From NCBI RefSeq assembly GCF_021026375.1, contig NZ_JAJNDB010000001.1, positions 2,046,001 to 2,110,000 of the forward strand: DNA of 64,000 nucleotides. Reading direction: 5' to 3'. The number at the start of each line of letters is the position of its first letter. Positions within the stretch are counted from its first letter, which is position 1. This document shows positions 42,101 through 50,925 of the stretch, piece by piece. The DNA comes from Actinomycetospora endophytica (GTDB lineage: Bacteria > Actinomycetota > Actinomycetes > Mycobacteriales > Pseudonocardiaceae). Below the pieces are notes generated by a model. That model was given only the letters and a program-made list of their open reading frames with translations, did no database searches and was not told the origin of the DNA. The translations under genes were made by a program, and so were the position numbers.

Positions 42101-42552
42101 GAACGACCTCCACGGGGGAGCGGGGAGCGGGACAGGCGCGCGTGCACCCGTCGGGGGATGTGACCGGCTCAACGACGGGGTGCGCGTAACGATTCGCTCG
42201 CGCGCCGCCGAATCCGCCGGTCGAGAGGTTCAGGTGCCCGCGAGGGGGAAAGCGTGTCGGGCAATTCGGACAGATCGTCGGTCCCGCGCCCACGATGCGT
42301 GCTCTGAATGGGGCACCGGCGTGATCGTCGAGGCGGGGTGTGACGCGCGCTACCCCCGTGACCCATGATGGGTCGGATCGCTCGAGGCGTCGCTCGACGG
42401 TTCGTGCGCCTCCCTCCGGCCAGGGTCGACCCACAGCCCTGCCCTACATCGAAAGGGGCGGGAACCCACCCTCGGCGGACGACGTGGAGCCGGGTGGCAT
42501 GGGTGACCATCCAGCTGCCAGCCGACCATCGAGCCGAGCGAGGACCACCGCC
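42101..42552. other. Divergent regulatory region without genes
   Basis: 452 bases lie between the starts of the repeat-protein gene (-) and the acyl-CoA ligase gene (+). It holds GACCCATGATGGGTC at 42360-42374, a perfect palindrome around one base and a plausible operator. I see no open frame with coding character. The frame of the ligase is open from 42340, but the extra N-terminus looks non-coding. Confidence 0.45.
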
Positions 42553-44106
42553 GTGTATCCCGGAAATCACGCGAGGACGACCCCCGACAAGCCCGCGGTG
42601 GTGATGGCCGACTCCGGGGAGACGCTCACCTATGCGGAGCTCGAGGACCGGTCGATCCGCCTGGCGCATGTCCTGCGCGGTGAGGGACTCGAGCGCGGCG
42701 GCCACGTCGCCCTCATCGCGTCCAACGGGCCGGACGTGTTCGTCTCCTACTGGGCCGCGGTCCGCTCGGGGCTCTACATCACCGCGGTGAACCACCACCT
42801 GTCGGTGCCCGAGGCCGCCTACATCGTCGACGACTGCGGCGCCGAGGTGCTGATCGTGTCGGCCGACCAGGCCGAGCTGGCCACCGGACTCGTCGAACAG
42901 ACCCCGAACGTCCGGCGGCGCCTCGCCTACGGCGGCGCCGTCGCGGGGTACGACTCCTACGAGGACGCCGTCGCCGCCGCGAGTGCCCAGGAGCCCGCCG
43001 ACCAGCCCGCGGGCGCGGACATGCTCTATTCATCGGGCACCACCGGCCGGCCGAAGGGCATCCAGCCGACGCTCGTCGACCGCCAGGTCCACGAGCCGGG
43101 GGAACAGTTCGTGGCTGTGTTCGGCCCGTTGTTCGGCTTCGACGAGAACACCGTCTACTACTCGCCCGCGCCGACGTACCACGCGGCGCCGCTGCGATTC
43201 GGCGGTATGGTCCTGGCCACCGGCGGAACGCTCGTGATGACGGCGGGGTTCGACGCCGAGCAGGCGCTCGGCGTCATCAGCCGGCACGGCGTCACGCACT
43301 CGCAGTGGGTGCCGACGATGTTCGTCCGGATGCTCAAGCTCGACGAGTCGGTGCGGCGCGCCCACGACGTGTCGTCCATGAAGATCGCCATCCACGCGGC
43401 CGCGCCGTGCCCGGTGGACGTCAAGCAGACGATGATGGACTGGTGGGGCCCGGTGCTCTGGGAGTACTACTCCTCCACCGAGGCGAACGGCATCACGCTC
43501 ATCTCCCCGCAGGAGTGGCTGGACCACCCGGGCTCGGTCGGGCAGGCGAAGCTCGGCGTGATCCACATCTGCGACCCGGACGACGAGGACGGCCGGGAGC
43601 TCGCGACCGGTGAGATCGGCACGATCTTCTTCGAGCGCCCCGAGCGGCCGTTCGAGTACCACCACGACCCGGACAAGACGCGCGAGGCGCAGCACCCGCG
43701 GCACGAGAACTGGACGACGACGGGCGACGTCGGCTACGTCGACGAGGACGGTTTCCTCTATCTCACCGACCGGAAGGCCTTCATGATCATCTCCGGCGGG
43801 GTCAACATCTACCCGCAGGAGATCGAGAACTGCCTGACGATGCACCCGGCGGTCTACGACGTCGCCGTCATCGGGGTCCCGGACCGCGAGATGGGCGAGC
43901 AGGTGAAGGCCGTGGTCCAGCTCGCGGCCGGCCACCAGGGCACCGACGAGCTCGCGGGCGAGCTGATCGAGCACGTCAAGGCGACCATCGCCCGGTACAA
44001 GGCGCCGCGCACCGTCGACTTCACCGACGCGTTGCCGCGGACCGCGACGGGCAAGCTCGTCAAGGGCGAGCTCCGCAAGCAGTACACGCAGACGGCGGGG
44101 GTGTAG
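42553..44106 (+). CDS. Acyl-CoA synthetase (AMP-forming, FadD-like)
   Basis: 517 residues. The AMP-binding motif is SSGTTGRPKG, followed by YYSSTEANG, TTGDVGYVDEDGFLYLTDRK and the C-terminal lysine motif TATGKLVKGELRK. The enzyme activates a carboxylic acid as acyl-AMP and joins it to CoA; chain length cannot be read from the sequence. The start GTG 42553 gives the N-terminus YPGNHARTTPDKPAVV that close relatives begin with; ATG 42499 is possible. The acyltransferase gene starts four bases after the stop, so the activated acid may feed directly into glycerolipid synthesis. Confidence 0.85.
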   Translation: MYPGNHARTTPDKPAVVMADSGETLTYAELEDRSIRLAHVLRGEGLERGGHVALIASNGPDVFVSYWAAVRSGLYITAVNHHLSVPEAAYIVDDCGAEVLIVSADQAELATGLVEQTPNVRRRLAYGGAVAGYDSYEDAVAAASAQEPADQPAGADMLYSSGTTGRPKGIQPTLVDRQVHEPGEQFVAVFGPLFGFDENTVYYSPAPTYHAAPLRFGGMVLATGGTLVMTAGFDAEQALGVISRHGVTHSQWVPTMFVRMLKLDESVRRAHDVSSMKIAIHAAAPCPVDVKQTMMDWWGPVLWEYYSSTEANGITLISPQEWLDHPGSVGQAKLGVIHICDPDDEDGRELATGEIGTIFFERPERPFEYHHDPDKTREAQHPRHENWTTTGDVGYVDEDGFLYLTDRKAFMIISGGVNIYPQEIENCLTMHPAVYDVAVIGVPDREMGEQVKAVVQLAAGHQGTDELAGELIEHVKATIARYKAPRTVDFTDALPRTATGKLVKGELRKQYTQTAGV

Positions 44107-44110
44107 GACC

Positions 44111-46423
44111 GTGGCCGTCATCGTCGACGAAGCCGCCAGTACGCCGAGGACGGACCCGCCGGTCGTCGTGCTCGGCGCCGCGCGGACCGCTCCGGAGCGC
44201 GAGCTCCTCACCGACTGGGCCGCCCGGAACCATCCCGAGGCCCCGGTCTGCCTCGACGAGTCCGCCCTGCACCGGGCGCTGCGCGACGCCGACCCGACGA
44301 CGACCGTCGTGCCGGTCCGGGTGACCTGGCTGCCACCGACCCGGGCGGCCGAGTGGGCCGACGGCACCGGGGCTCCGCCCGAGAAGCCGAAGCCCGCCGA
44401 CCTCGTCGCGCTGCTCGGGCCCCGCCGCCCGCCCGGCTTCTGGCAACGCCGTCTGGCGCGGAACTCGCCGGATCGCGTCCGGCTGGTCGAGGGCGAGCCG
44501 GCGACGCTGTCGGACCTGCGGCGCCGGCACGACGCCGAGGCCCGGGAGGACTCCCTGGCGGCCTACGTCCACCGCGCGGGGGTGCTCGCGTGCGAGCGGG
44601 CCGAGCGCGCGCTGATCGGCGACCACTACACCGTGCCGCGGATGGTGGTCGAGCAGATCGTCGCCTCGACGCGCTTCCGGGAGCGGTTGCGCGAGCTCGC
44701 CGGGGAGACCGGGCGCGGTTTCGAGGACCTGCTCGCGGACGCCCGGGCACGCCTGGGCGAGCTGGCGACGGTGCAGAGCCCGGTCGCCATCGACGCCTTC
44801 CGGACCGCGCTCGCGCCGATGCACACCTCGGCGTGGGACGTCGAGGTCGACAGCGAGACGGTCGAGCCGCTGCGCGAGCTGAACCGGACCGCGCCGCTGG
44901 TGTTCCTGCCGACGCACCGCTCCTACGCGGACCCGCTCGTGCTGGCCGAGGTGCTGCGCGCCCACGACCTGCCGCGCAACACCATGCTCGGCGGCAACAA
45001 CATGGCGTTCTGGCCGATCGGGCCGCTGGGCAAGCGCGCCGGCGTCGTGTTCATCCGCCGCACCAGCGGCGACGACCCGGTGTACCGGCTGGCGCTGCGC
45101 GAGTACATCGCGCACCTCGTCTCCAAGCGGTTCAACCTCGAGTGGTACGTCGAGGGCGGCCGGTCGCGCACCGGCAAGCTGCGCCGCCCCCGGATGGGCC
45201 TGCTGAGCTACCTCACCGGCGCCCTCGACGACGGGCGCGCCCCGGACGTGCAGCTCGTGCCGACCTCGCTCGTCTACGACCGGATGTTCGAGGTCGACGC
45301 GATGGCCGCCGAGCAGGGCGGGGAGGGGAAGTCCGCGGAGGGCCTCGGCTGGCTCGCCCGCTACGTCCGCGGCCAGGTGAGCAACTCGGGCACCGCCCGG
45401 GTCCGGTTCGGCGAGCCGTTCTCGCTCCGGGAGGCCCTGGAGGAGGCGGGCGAGGGCAAGGCGCGCCTGGAGAAGGTCGCCTTCACCATCTGCGACGGGA
45501 TCAACCGGGCCACCCCGGCCACCCCGACGGCGTTGGTCACGTTCGCCCTGCTCGGCGCCGGCGGCCGGGCCCTGACGCTCGATCAGATCCGGGTCACCAC
45601 CGAGCCGCTGCTCGACCACCTCGACCGGCTGGGCCGCCCCGGGCCGCGCGAGGGCCTGCGCGGGGAGGGCATCGAGCGGACCCTCGACCGGCTGGTCAGC
45701 GGTCAGGTGGCCGACCGCTACGCCGGCGGCGAGGAGCCGGTGTGGTCGGTGCGCGAGGGGCGCCACCGGGTCGCCGCGTTCTACCGCAACGGCGCCATCC
45801 ACCACTTCGTCAATCGCGCGATCGTCGAGCTCGCGCTGCTCACCGCCTCGCGGGAGCAGCCGGGCCGCGACCCGGTCGACGTCGCCTGGGAGGAGGCGCT
45901 CGCGCTCCGTGACCTGCTGAAGTTCGAGTTCTTCTTCCCGCCGAAGCGGCGCTTCTCCGACGAGATCTCGGCCGAGGCGGCGATGGTCGACGTGGACTGG
46001 CGGGAGCGGGTGCGGGAGGCGGTCGAGGACCCGTCCGCCGCGACGCTGCTGCAGTGGACCCGGTTCCTCGTCGCGCCCCGGACCCTGCGCTCGTTCGTCG
46101 ACGCGCAGTGGGTGGTCGCGACGAAGCTGGCGGAGCTCGACCCGGGGACGGCGGTGGACCGGAAGTCCTTCGTCCGGGAATGCCTCGGGCTCGGCACCCA
46201 GATGCTGCGCCAGGGCCGGGTGGCGCGGCCGGACTCGGTGTCGACCGAGCTCTACGGGTCCGCGCTCGACCTGGCCGACAACCGCGGCCTGCTCGACGCG
46301 GCCACGGGCACGGACGGCGCCGCGGGCCGCGTGGCGTTCCGCGACGAGATCGCCGGGGTCCGCGAGCGGCTCATCGAGCTCGCGCGCATCGAGGACCGAC
46401 TGACCGAGGAGCTGCTCGCATGA
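44111..46423 (+). CDS. plsB: Glycerol-3-phosphate 1-O-acyltransferase (PlsB-like)
   Basis: 770 residues, in the size range of PlsB. The catalytic HX4D is HRSYAD (His269) in FLPTHRSYADPLVL, followed by GVVFIRRT, the glycerol-phosphate block EGGRSRTGKLRRPRMG and LVPTSLVYDR. It transfers an acyl group to position 1 of glycerol 3-phosphate, the first step of phospholipid and triacylglycerol synthesis. GTG 44111 is four bases after the ligase gene. It overlaps the next acyltransferase gene by four bases (ATGA). All four genes here look like one operon. Confidence 0.85.
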   Translation: MAVIVDEAASTPRTDPPVVVLGAARTAPERELLTDWAARNHPEAPVCLDESALHRALRDADPTTTVVPVRVTWLPPTRAAEWADGTGAPPEKPKPADLVALLGPRRPPGFWQRRLARNSPDRVRLVEGEPATLSDLRRRHDAEAREDSLAAYVHRAGVLACERAERALIGDHYTVPRMVVEQIVASTRFRERLRELAGETGRGFEDLLADARARLGELATVQSPVAIDAFRTALAPMHTSAWDVEVDSETVEPLRELNRTAPLVFLPTHRSYADPLVLAEVLRAHDLPRNTMLGGNNMAFWPIGPLGKRAGVVFIRRTSGDDPVYRLALREYIAHLVSKRFNLEWYVEGGRSRTGKLRRPRMGLLSYLTGALDDGRAPDVQLVPTSLVYDRMFEVDAMAAEQGGEGKSAEGLGWLARYVRGQVSNSGTARVRFGEPFSLREALEEAGEGKARLEKVAFTICDGINRATPATPTALVTFALLGAGGRALTLDQIRVTTEPLLDHLDRLGRPGPREGLRGEGIERTLDRLVSGQVADRYAGGEEPVWSVREGRHRVAAFYRNGAIHHFVNRAIVELALLTASREQPGRDPVDVAWEEALALRDLLKFEFFFPPKRRFSDEISAEAAMVDVDWRERVREAVEDPSAATLLQWTRFLVAPRTLRSFVDAQWVVATKLAELDPGTAVDRKSFVRECLGLGTQMLRQGRVARPDSVSTELYGSALDLADNRGLLDAATGTDGAAGRVAFRDEIAGVRERLIELARIEDRLTEELLA

Positions 46424-47862
46424 CACGGGGTGACGCGTTCGGGCCGCACTCGCCCGCCGAGGACTCGCTCGACGAGCGCATCGCCGCGGCGCCGTCGGGA
46501 CCGGTGGTGACCGCGTTCGTCGTCGTGGACGGCGGGCTGCTGGCGGGCTCCCCGCTCGCGCCGTTCGCCGCTCCGGCGTCGTCCTGGGGCCGGTTCGCGG
46601 CCCAGATCCGCTCCGGTGTCGACGGGCCGTCCGAGGTGACCCCGGCCGACGTCGAGCAGGTCGTGCGCTCGCGGCAGGGGCGCCCGGTCGACGAGGTCGC
46701 CAAGGAGGGACGGACGACGTTCCGCTCGACGACCGCGTCCTGGCTGCACCCCGAGGTGTGGCGACTCGCCGTCGGGCACGCCCGCCGTGGGCACCGGGTC
46801 GTGCTGGTCTCCGCGGCCACCACGGCCGAGGTCGAGCCGATCGCCCGGGAGCTGGGCGCCGACGACGTCGTGTGCACCCGGGTGTCGGTCGACGACGGCC
46901 AGGTCGGGGGGATCGCGTCCCCGGTGTGCTCGGGTGGGCCGGCCGCCGACGCGGTCTCCGCCTGGGCGGACGCGCACGACGCCGACCTCACGAGCGCGTT
47001 CGCCTACGGGCCCGCGTCCGAGCGGCCGCTGCTCGACCTCGTCGCGCACTCCGCCGTCGTCGGCGAGCCCGACGAGCTCCGGCCCGCGCTCCCGGTCGCT
47101 CCGCGCGGGTCCGTCCCGCCCGTGGAGGCGCTCGGCGGCACGCTGGGCTTCTACGGCGGGTTCACGGCGGCCACCGCCGTCGGGGTCGCCACCGGCTTCC
47201 TGCACGGGGGCGCGCGGCGCCGACGCGCGTGGACGCTCGCCGGCTCGCTGGGCTCGGAGCTGGGCCTGGGCCTCGCCGGCATCGACGTGGAGGTGGTGTC
47301 GGGGGAGGAGCACCTCTGGTCGGCCCGCCCCGCGGTGTTCGTCTTCAACCACCAGAGCCTGCTCGACGCGATCGTCGTGCTGTCCCTGCTGCGGCGCGAC
47401 TTCACCGGGGTCGCGAAGGCCGAGGCGAAGTCGATGCCGCTGTTCGGTCAGCTCTTCCAGCTCGCCGACGTGGCGTTCGTGGAGCGCGGGAACACGGCCC
47501 AGGCCAGGGAGGCGCTCGCACCGGCCGTCGACCGGCTCCAGGCCGGGACCTCGCTGGCGCTGGCCCCCGAGGGCACCCGCTCGACCACCCCGCGGCCCGG
47601 CCGGTTCAAGAAGGGCGCCTTCCACATGGCGATGCAGGCGGGCGTGCCGATGGTGCCGATCGTGCTGGAGAACACCGGCGAGCTCATGTGGCGCTTCGAC
47701 CGGTCGCTGCGCCCCGGCACCGTGCGGGTGGTCGTCCATCCCCCGGTCGACACGACCGGTTGGCGCCTCGGGACCATGAACGAGCACGTGGCCGACGTGC
47801 GTGGACTGTTCCTCGAAACCCTCGGGCTGGCCGAGGAGAAGGCGGAGGCGCGCGGTGAGTGA
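46420..47862 (+). CDS. HAD-like/PlsC acyltransferase fusion with inactive-looking phosphatase domain
   Basis: 480 residues. Residues 25-230 align with HAD-IB phosphatases, but the nucleophile motif DxDGT reads VVVDGGLL, so the first Asp is lost. The last acidic motif is also changed (AYGPASERPLLD). Residues 300-450 are a 1-acylglycerol-3-phosphate acyltransferase: NHQSLLD with His311 and Asp316, then FVERGN and PEGTRS. HAD-PlsC fusions are known in actinobacteria (Rv2483c type). Here only the acyltransferase half should be active, making phosphatidic acid. ATG 46420 overlaps the plsB stop. Confidence 0.8.
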   Translation: MTRGDAFGPHSPAEDSLDERIAAAPSGPVVTAFVVVDGGLLAGSPLAPFAAPASSWGRFAAQIRSGVDGPSEVTPADVEQVVRSRQGRPVDEVAKEGRTTFRSTTASWLHPEVWRLAVGHARRGHRVVLVSAATTAEVEPIARELGADDVVCTRVSVDDGQVGGIASPVCSGGPAADAVSAWADAHDADLTSAFAYGPASERPLLDLVAHSAVVGEPDELRPALPVAPRGSVPPVEALGGTLGFYGGFTAATAVGVATGFLHGGARRRRAWTLAGSLGSELGLGLAGIDVEVVSGEEHLWSARPAVFVFNHQSLLDAIVVLSLLRRDFTGVAKAEAKSMPLFGQLFQLADVAFVERGNTAQAREALAPAVDRLQAGTSLALAPEGTRSTTPRPGRFKKGAFHMAMQAGVPMVPIVLENTGELMWRFDRSLRPGTVRVVVHPPVDTTGWRLGTMNEHVADVRGLFLETLGLAEEKAEARGE

Positions 47863-49279
47863 GACCGGGCTGGCGTGGGCCGACTCGGACGAGATGTCGC
47901 CGTTCGAGACGCTGATGTGGCGGGCCGAGGCCGATCCCGCGCTGCGCTCGACCATGGTCGCGTTCGCCCTGCTCGACACCGCCCCGGACTGGCCCCGGCT
48001 GGTCGCCGCGCACGACTGGGCCACCCGGATGGTGCCGCGCTTCCGCAAGCGGGTGGTGGAGCCGCCGCTCGGGCTGGGGACGCCGGTGTGGGCCCCGGAC
48101 CCGGATTTCGACCTGTCCCGCCACGTGCGCCGTATCTCGCTCGCCGAGGGCGACGGCTGGCCCGGTGCCCTCGCGGCCGCCGAGCACCTCGCCACCACGC
48201 CGTTCGACCGGCAGCGCCCGCCGTGGGAGGCGCTGCTCATCGAGGGCCTGCCCGACGGGAAGGCCGCCTACCTGCTGAAGCTCCACCACGCCACGACCGA
48301 CGGCATGGGCGGCGTGCAGCTGTTCTCCGGGCTGCTCAACCGGCACCGCGAGACCGACCCGGACAAGCCGCAGCCGCTCCCGCCGCTCGGCGACGGTCCC
48401 GGGCCGTGGACCGCGCTCGGGCGCCAGGTCCGCCACGACGCCGAGGCGCTCGCGTCGGTGCCGACCCACGTGCTGCGTGCGGCCGGTTCGGCGCTGCGCG
48501 ACCCGATCGCGAAGGCCCGGGACGCCGTCGCGTTCGGGATGTCGGCGATCCGGGTCATCGGCGACCCGGGCGGGGCCGCCTCCCCGCTGCTCGCGACGCG
48601 CGGGCCGGACTGGAAGTTCGTGGCGCTCGACCTGCCGTTCGCGCCGCTGCGGGCCGCCGCGAAGGCCGGCGGCGGGACGGTCAACGACGCCTACGTGGCG
48701 GCGCTCCTCGGCGGCTTCCGCCGCTATCACGAGGCCCTGGGCACACCGGCCGAGGAGATCCGGATGGCGATCCCGGTGTCGCTGCGCGCCGCCGACGACC
48801 AGGGCGGCGGCAACAAGATCGCGTCGCTGCGCCTGTCGGGCCGGATCGCCGAGAAGGATCCGGCCGTACGGATGCGGCAGGTCGCCGACGACGTCGCCCG
48901 TGGCCGGGCGGAACCCGCGGCCGACGACATCGGACTGATGTCGCCGCTGTTGGCGCGCCTGCCCGGATCGGCGATCGCCGCCGTCGCGGGCAGCATCACC
49001 AAGGGCAACGACCTGCAGGCCTCCAACGTCCCGGGCATCCGCGAGGACGTCTTCCTGGCCGGCGCCCGCGTGGAGCGGATGTATCCGTACGCGCCCCGCC
49101 CCGGGTGCGCGGCCATGATCACGATGCTGACGCACGGCGACACGTGCTGCGTCGGGGCCAACATCGACCCGGCGGCGATCACCGACCGGGAACTGTTCGG
49201 GCGGTGTCTCGTCGAGGGGTTCACCGAGGTGCTCGCGCTCGGTGGCGACGATGCTCCGGGGCCGACGCTGAGGGACTAG
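47855..49279 (+). CDS. Wax ester synthase/diacylglycerol acyltransferase (WS/DGAT)
   Basis: 474 residues. The active-site HHxxxDG is HHATTDG (His144, His145, Asp149). The C-terminal domain shows the family's NDAYVAALLGGFRRYH and SNVPGIREDVFLAGARV. It joins an acyl-CoA to diacylglycerol or a fatty alcohol. As the last gene after PlsB- and PlsC-like enzymes it fits triacylglycerol formation. GTG 47855 overlaps the upstream gene by eight bases. A palindrome starts 12 bases after the stop. Confidence 0.85.
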   Translation: MSETGLAWADSDEMSPFETLMWRAEADPALRSTMVAFALLDTAPDWPRLVAAHDWATRMVPRFRKRVVEPPLGLGTPVWAPDPDFDLSRHVRRISLAEGDGWPGALAAAEHLATTPFDRQRPPWEALLIEGLPDGKAAYLLKLHHATTDGMGGVQLFSGLLNRHRETDPDKPQPLPPLGDGPGPWTALGRQVRHDAEALASVPTHVLRAAGSALRDPIAKARDAVAFGMSAIRVIGDPGGAASPLLATRGPDWKFVALDLPFAPLRAAAKAGGGTVNDAYVAALLGGFRRYHEALGTPAEEIRMAIPVSLRAADDQGGGNKIASLRLSGRIAEKDPAVRMRQVADDVARGRAEPAADDIGLMSPLLARLPGSAIAAVAGSITKGNDLQASNVPGIREDVFLAGARVERMYPYAPRPGCAAMITMLTHGDTCCVGANIDPAAITDRELFGRCLVEGFTEVLALGGDDAPGPTLRD

Positions 49280-49290
49280 CACTGGCCCCC

Positions 49291-49345
49291 TGTCAGCGAT
49301 GGTCCGTCGCTGACGTCTGACGTCAGCGATGGCGCATCGCTGACA
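49291..49345. repeat. Palindrome built of four copies of a GTCAGCGA core
   Basis: The hairpins GTCAGCGA..TCGCTGAC (49292-49314) and GTCAGCGAT..ATCGCTGAC (49322-49344) are also complementary to each other, so the whole forms one large inverted repeat. It follows the stop of the WS/DGAT gene and precedes the RHH promoter. A terminator role is likely, though no T-run follows. Confidence 0.75.
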
Positions 49346-49363
49346 TGCCTGGTGGCTACCTGT

Positions 49364-49384
49364 CTAGCTTGCTAGCATTCTAGC
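49364..49384 (+). promoter_or_regulatory. Triple CTAGC operator overlapping a leaderless promoter
   Basis: CTAGC occurs three times with three-base spacers in CTAGCTTGCTAGCATTCTAG, and TAGCAT (49373-49378) lies six bases before GTG 49385. The short repeats are the kind of site a ribbon-helix-helix protein binds in tandem, so the gene may repress itself. This is inferred from sequence only. Confidence 0.5.
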
Positions 49385-49552
49385 GTGGCCGACGAGGTCA
49401 AGCAGTTCAACGTCTATCTGCCGGTCGACCTGATCAAGCAGGTCAAGTTCCGCGCGCTCGAGAACGAGCAGTCGCTCTCCGCCCTGGTGGCCGAGGCACT
49501 CCGCGATCACCTCACGCGTCCGGCACCTGACGACGAGGGGAGCGAACCATGA
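49385..49552 (+). CDS. Ribbon-helix-helix (CopG/Arc-type) DNA-binding protein
   Basis: 55 residues. The beta-strand [16 protein letters not shown] and the two helices ([20 protein letters not shown]) match the RHH fold of small repressors and antitoxins. GTG 49385 has no ribosome site but has TAGCAT six bases before it. The stop overlaps the start of the VOC gene as ATGA, so it is translated with it. No toxin-like gene follows, so it is probably a local regulator rather than an antitoxin. Confidence 0.7.
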   Translation: MADEVKQFNVYLPVDLIKQVKFRALENEQSLSALVAEALRDHLTRPAPDDEGSEP

Positions 49553-49905
49553 CGAGCACCGTCGAGGGGATCCACGCGGTGATCCTGGAGACCCACAACT
49601 GGGGCCGGACCGCGAAGTTCTTCACCGCGCTCGGCTTCGAGCTGGACTTCGAGACCGACCACCACTCCGGCCAGTTCCGCGCCGACGGCGGCCCGACGGT
49701 CTTCGTGGTCGAGGTGCCGGAGGACGAGCCGACGAGGAGCAGCCTCGTCCTGACGGTCCTCGACGCCGCCACCTATCACCCGGACCCGTCGCTGCAGATC
49801 GAGGAGCCGTTCGCCGACACCCACTACGGGACGCGCGAGATGGTCGTCCGCGACCCCGACGGGCGCTCGTGGACGGTCCGGGCCCCGGGCGGAAGCGCGC
49901 GATGA
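49549..49905 (+). CDS. VOC (glyoxalase/bleomycin resistance-like) family protein
   Basis: 118 residues of the glyoxalase/dioxygenase fold. It has two beta-alpha-beta-beta units, with [20 protein letters not shown] and the metal-position Glu in the terminal [13 protein letters not shown]. The ligand could be a small metabolite or drug; the sequence does not tell. It is coupled by ATGA overlaps to the RHH gene before and the methyltransferase after. Confidence 0.75.
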   Translation: MTSTVEGIHAVILETHNWGRTAKFFTALGFELDFETDHHSGQFRADGGPTVFVVEVPEDEPTRSSLVLTVLDAATYHPDPSLQIEEPFADTHYGTREMVVRDPDGRSWTVRAPGGSAR

Positions 49906-50744
49906 CGAGCGTGGTGCCCGACCACACCGCGGTCCGGGTGGCCCTCTGGCGGGCGCTCCACCTCGAGGTCGACGCGGCCCCACCGGTCATGGACGACACC
50001 CTCGCCCTCGAGCTCGCCGCGCCCGACGACGATTGGCGCGACCGGCCCGACATGGAGCCCGGCACCACGCGCGGAGCCCGCGCCGGGATGGTCGCCCGGG
50101 CCCGGTTCGTCGACGACCTGGTCCTCCAGCGTCACGCCGCCGGCACCACCCAGTACGTCGTCCTCGGCGCCGGCCTGGACACCTTCGCCCTGCGCCATCC
50201 GAACCTCCACGCCGAGGTCTTCGAGGTCGACCAGCCCGACACCTCGGCGTGGAAACGACGACGCATCCCCGAGCTCGGACTCACGCCCCCCGAGAGACTC
50301 CGGTTCGTCCCCGCCGACTTCGAGGCCGAGGGCGCCTGGTGGGACGCCCTGCTCGCGGCCGGGTTCGACCCGGGCAGGCCGGCCGTCGTCTCGTCGACCG
50401 GGGTGAGCATGTACCTCACCCGGGAGGCGAACCGGGCGACCCTGGAACGGCTCGCCGGCCTCGCCGCACACTCCACCGTCGCGATGACGTTCCAGCCGCC
50501 GAGCGAGATGCTCGACGGCACCGCGCGGCACTTCCGCGATCTCTCCGCGGCCGGGGCGGCAGCGGCCGGCACCCCGTTCCTGAGCTACTTCGCGCCCGAC
50601 GAGATCGTCGCGCTGGCCCGCTCCGCTGGGTTCCGGGAGGCGCGTGTCGCCGGAGCGGACGAGCTGAACCGGGCCTACTTCGACGGCCGTGCCGACGGGC
50701 TGCGTGTCACCCCCGCCGAGGAGTTCCTGGTCGCCTCCACCTGA
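49902..50744 (+). CDS. SAM-dependent methyltransferase, TIGR00027/LCMT-like
   Basis: 280 residues of the leucine carboxyl methyltransferase-like group common in actinobacteria. It has TRGARAGMVARARFVDDLV, then the SAM site YVVLGAGLDTFALRHP and FEVDQPDTSAWKRRR. VVSSTGVSMYLTREA follows further on. Substrates of the group are mostly unknown (O-methylation of small molecules in some). ATG 49902 overlaps the VOC stop. It is the last gene of a three-gene operon. Confidence 0.8.
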   Translation: MTSVVPDHTAVRVALWRALHLEVDAAPPVMDDTLALELAAPDDDWRDRPDMEPGTTRGARAGMVARARFVDDLVLQRHAAGTTQYVVLGAGLDTFALRHPNLHAEVFEVDQPDTSAWKRRRIPELGLTPPERLRFVPADFEAEGAWWDALLAAGFDPGRPAVVSSTGVSMYLTREANRATLERLAGLAAHSTVAMTFQPPSEMLDGTARHFRDLSAAGAAAAGTPFLSYFAPDEIVALARSAGFREARVAGADELNRAYFDGRADGLRVTPAEEFLVAST

Positions 50745-50925
50745 GGCCTGCCCGGAAACCCCAGCGAAGGGGGGAGGGGGGTGCCTCCCGGGGGAGGTTC
50801 CCCCCGATCCCGGGCCCCCGACGATGGGTGTCACATCGCGCTGACCAGGGACGGCGCGGACCGCGACCCCGAGCGTCGGTCCGCCTCCCGGGGCGCGCGC
50901 CACACCGGGACGAGGAGTGCGCACG

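Noticed and set aside
42340-42552. N-terminal extension of the acyl-CoA ligase
   Set aside because: The stretch is Arg/Ser/Pro-rich without domain character, and family members begin at the segment coded from GTG 42553.
49385-49552. RHH protein as antitoxin of a toxin-antitoxin pair
   Set aside because: The next genes are a VOC protein and a methyltransferase. No RelE/ParE/PIN-type toxin is present nearby.
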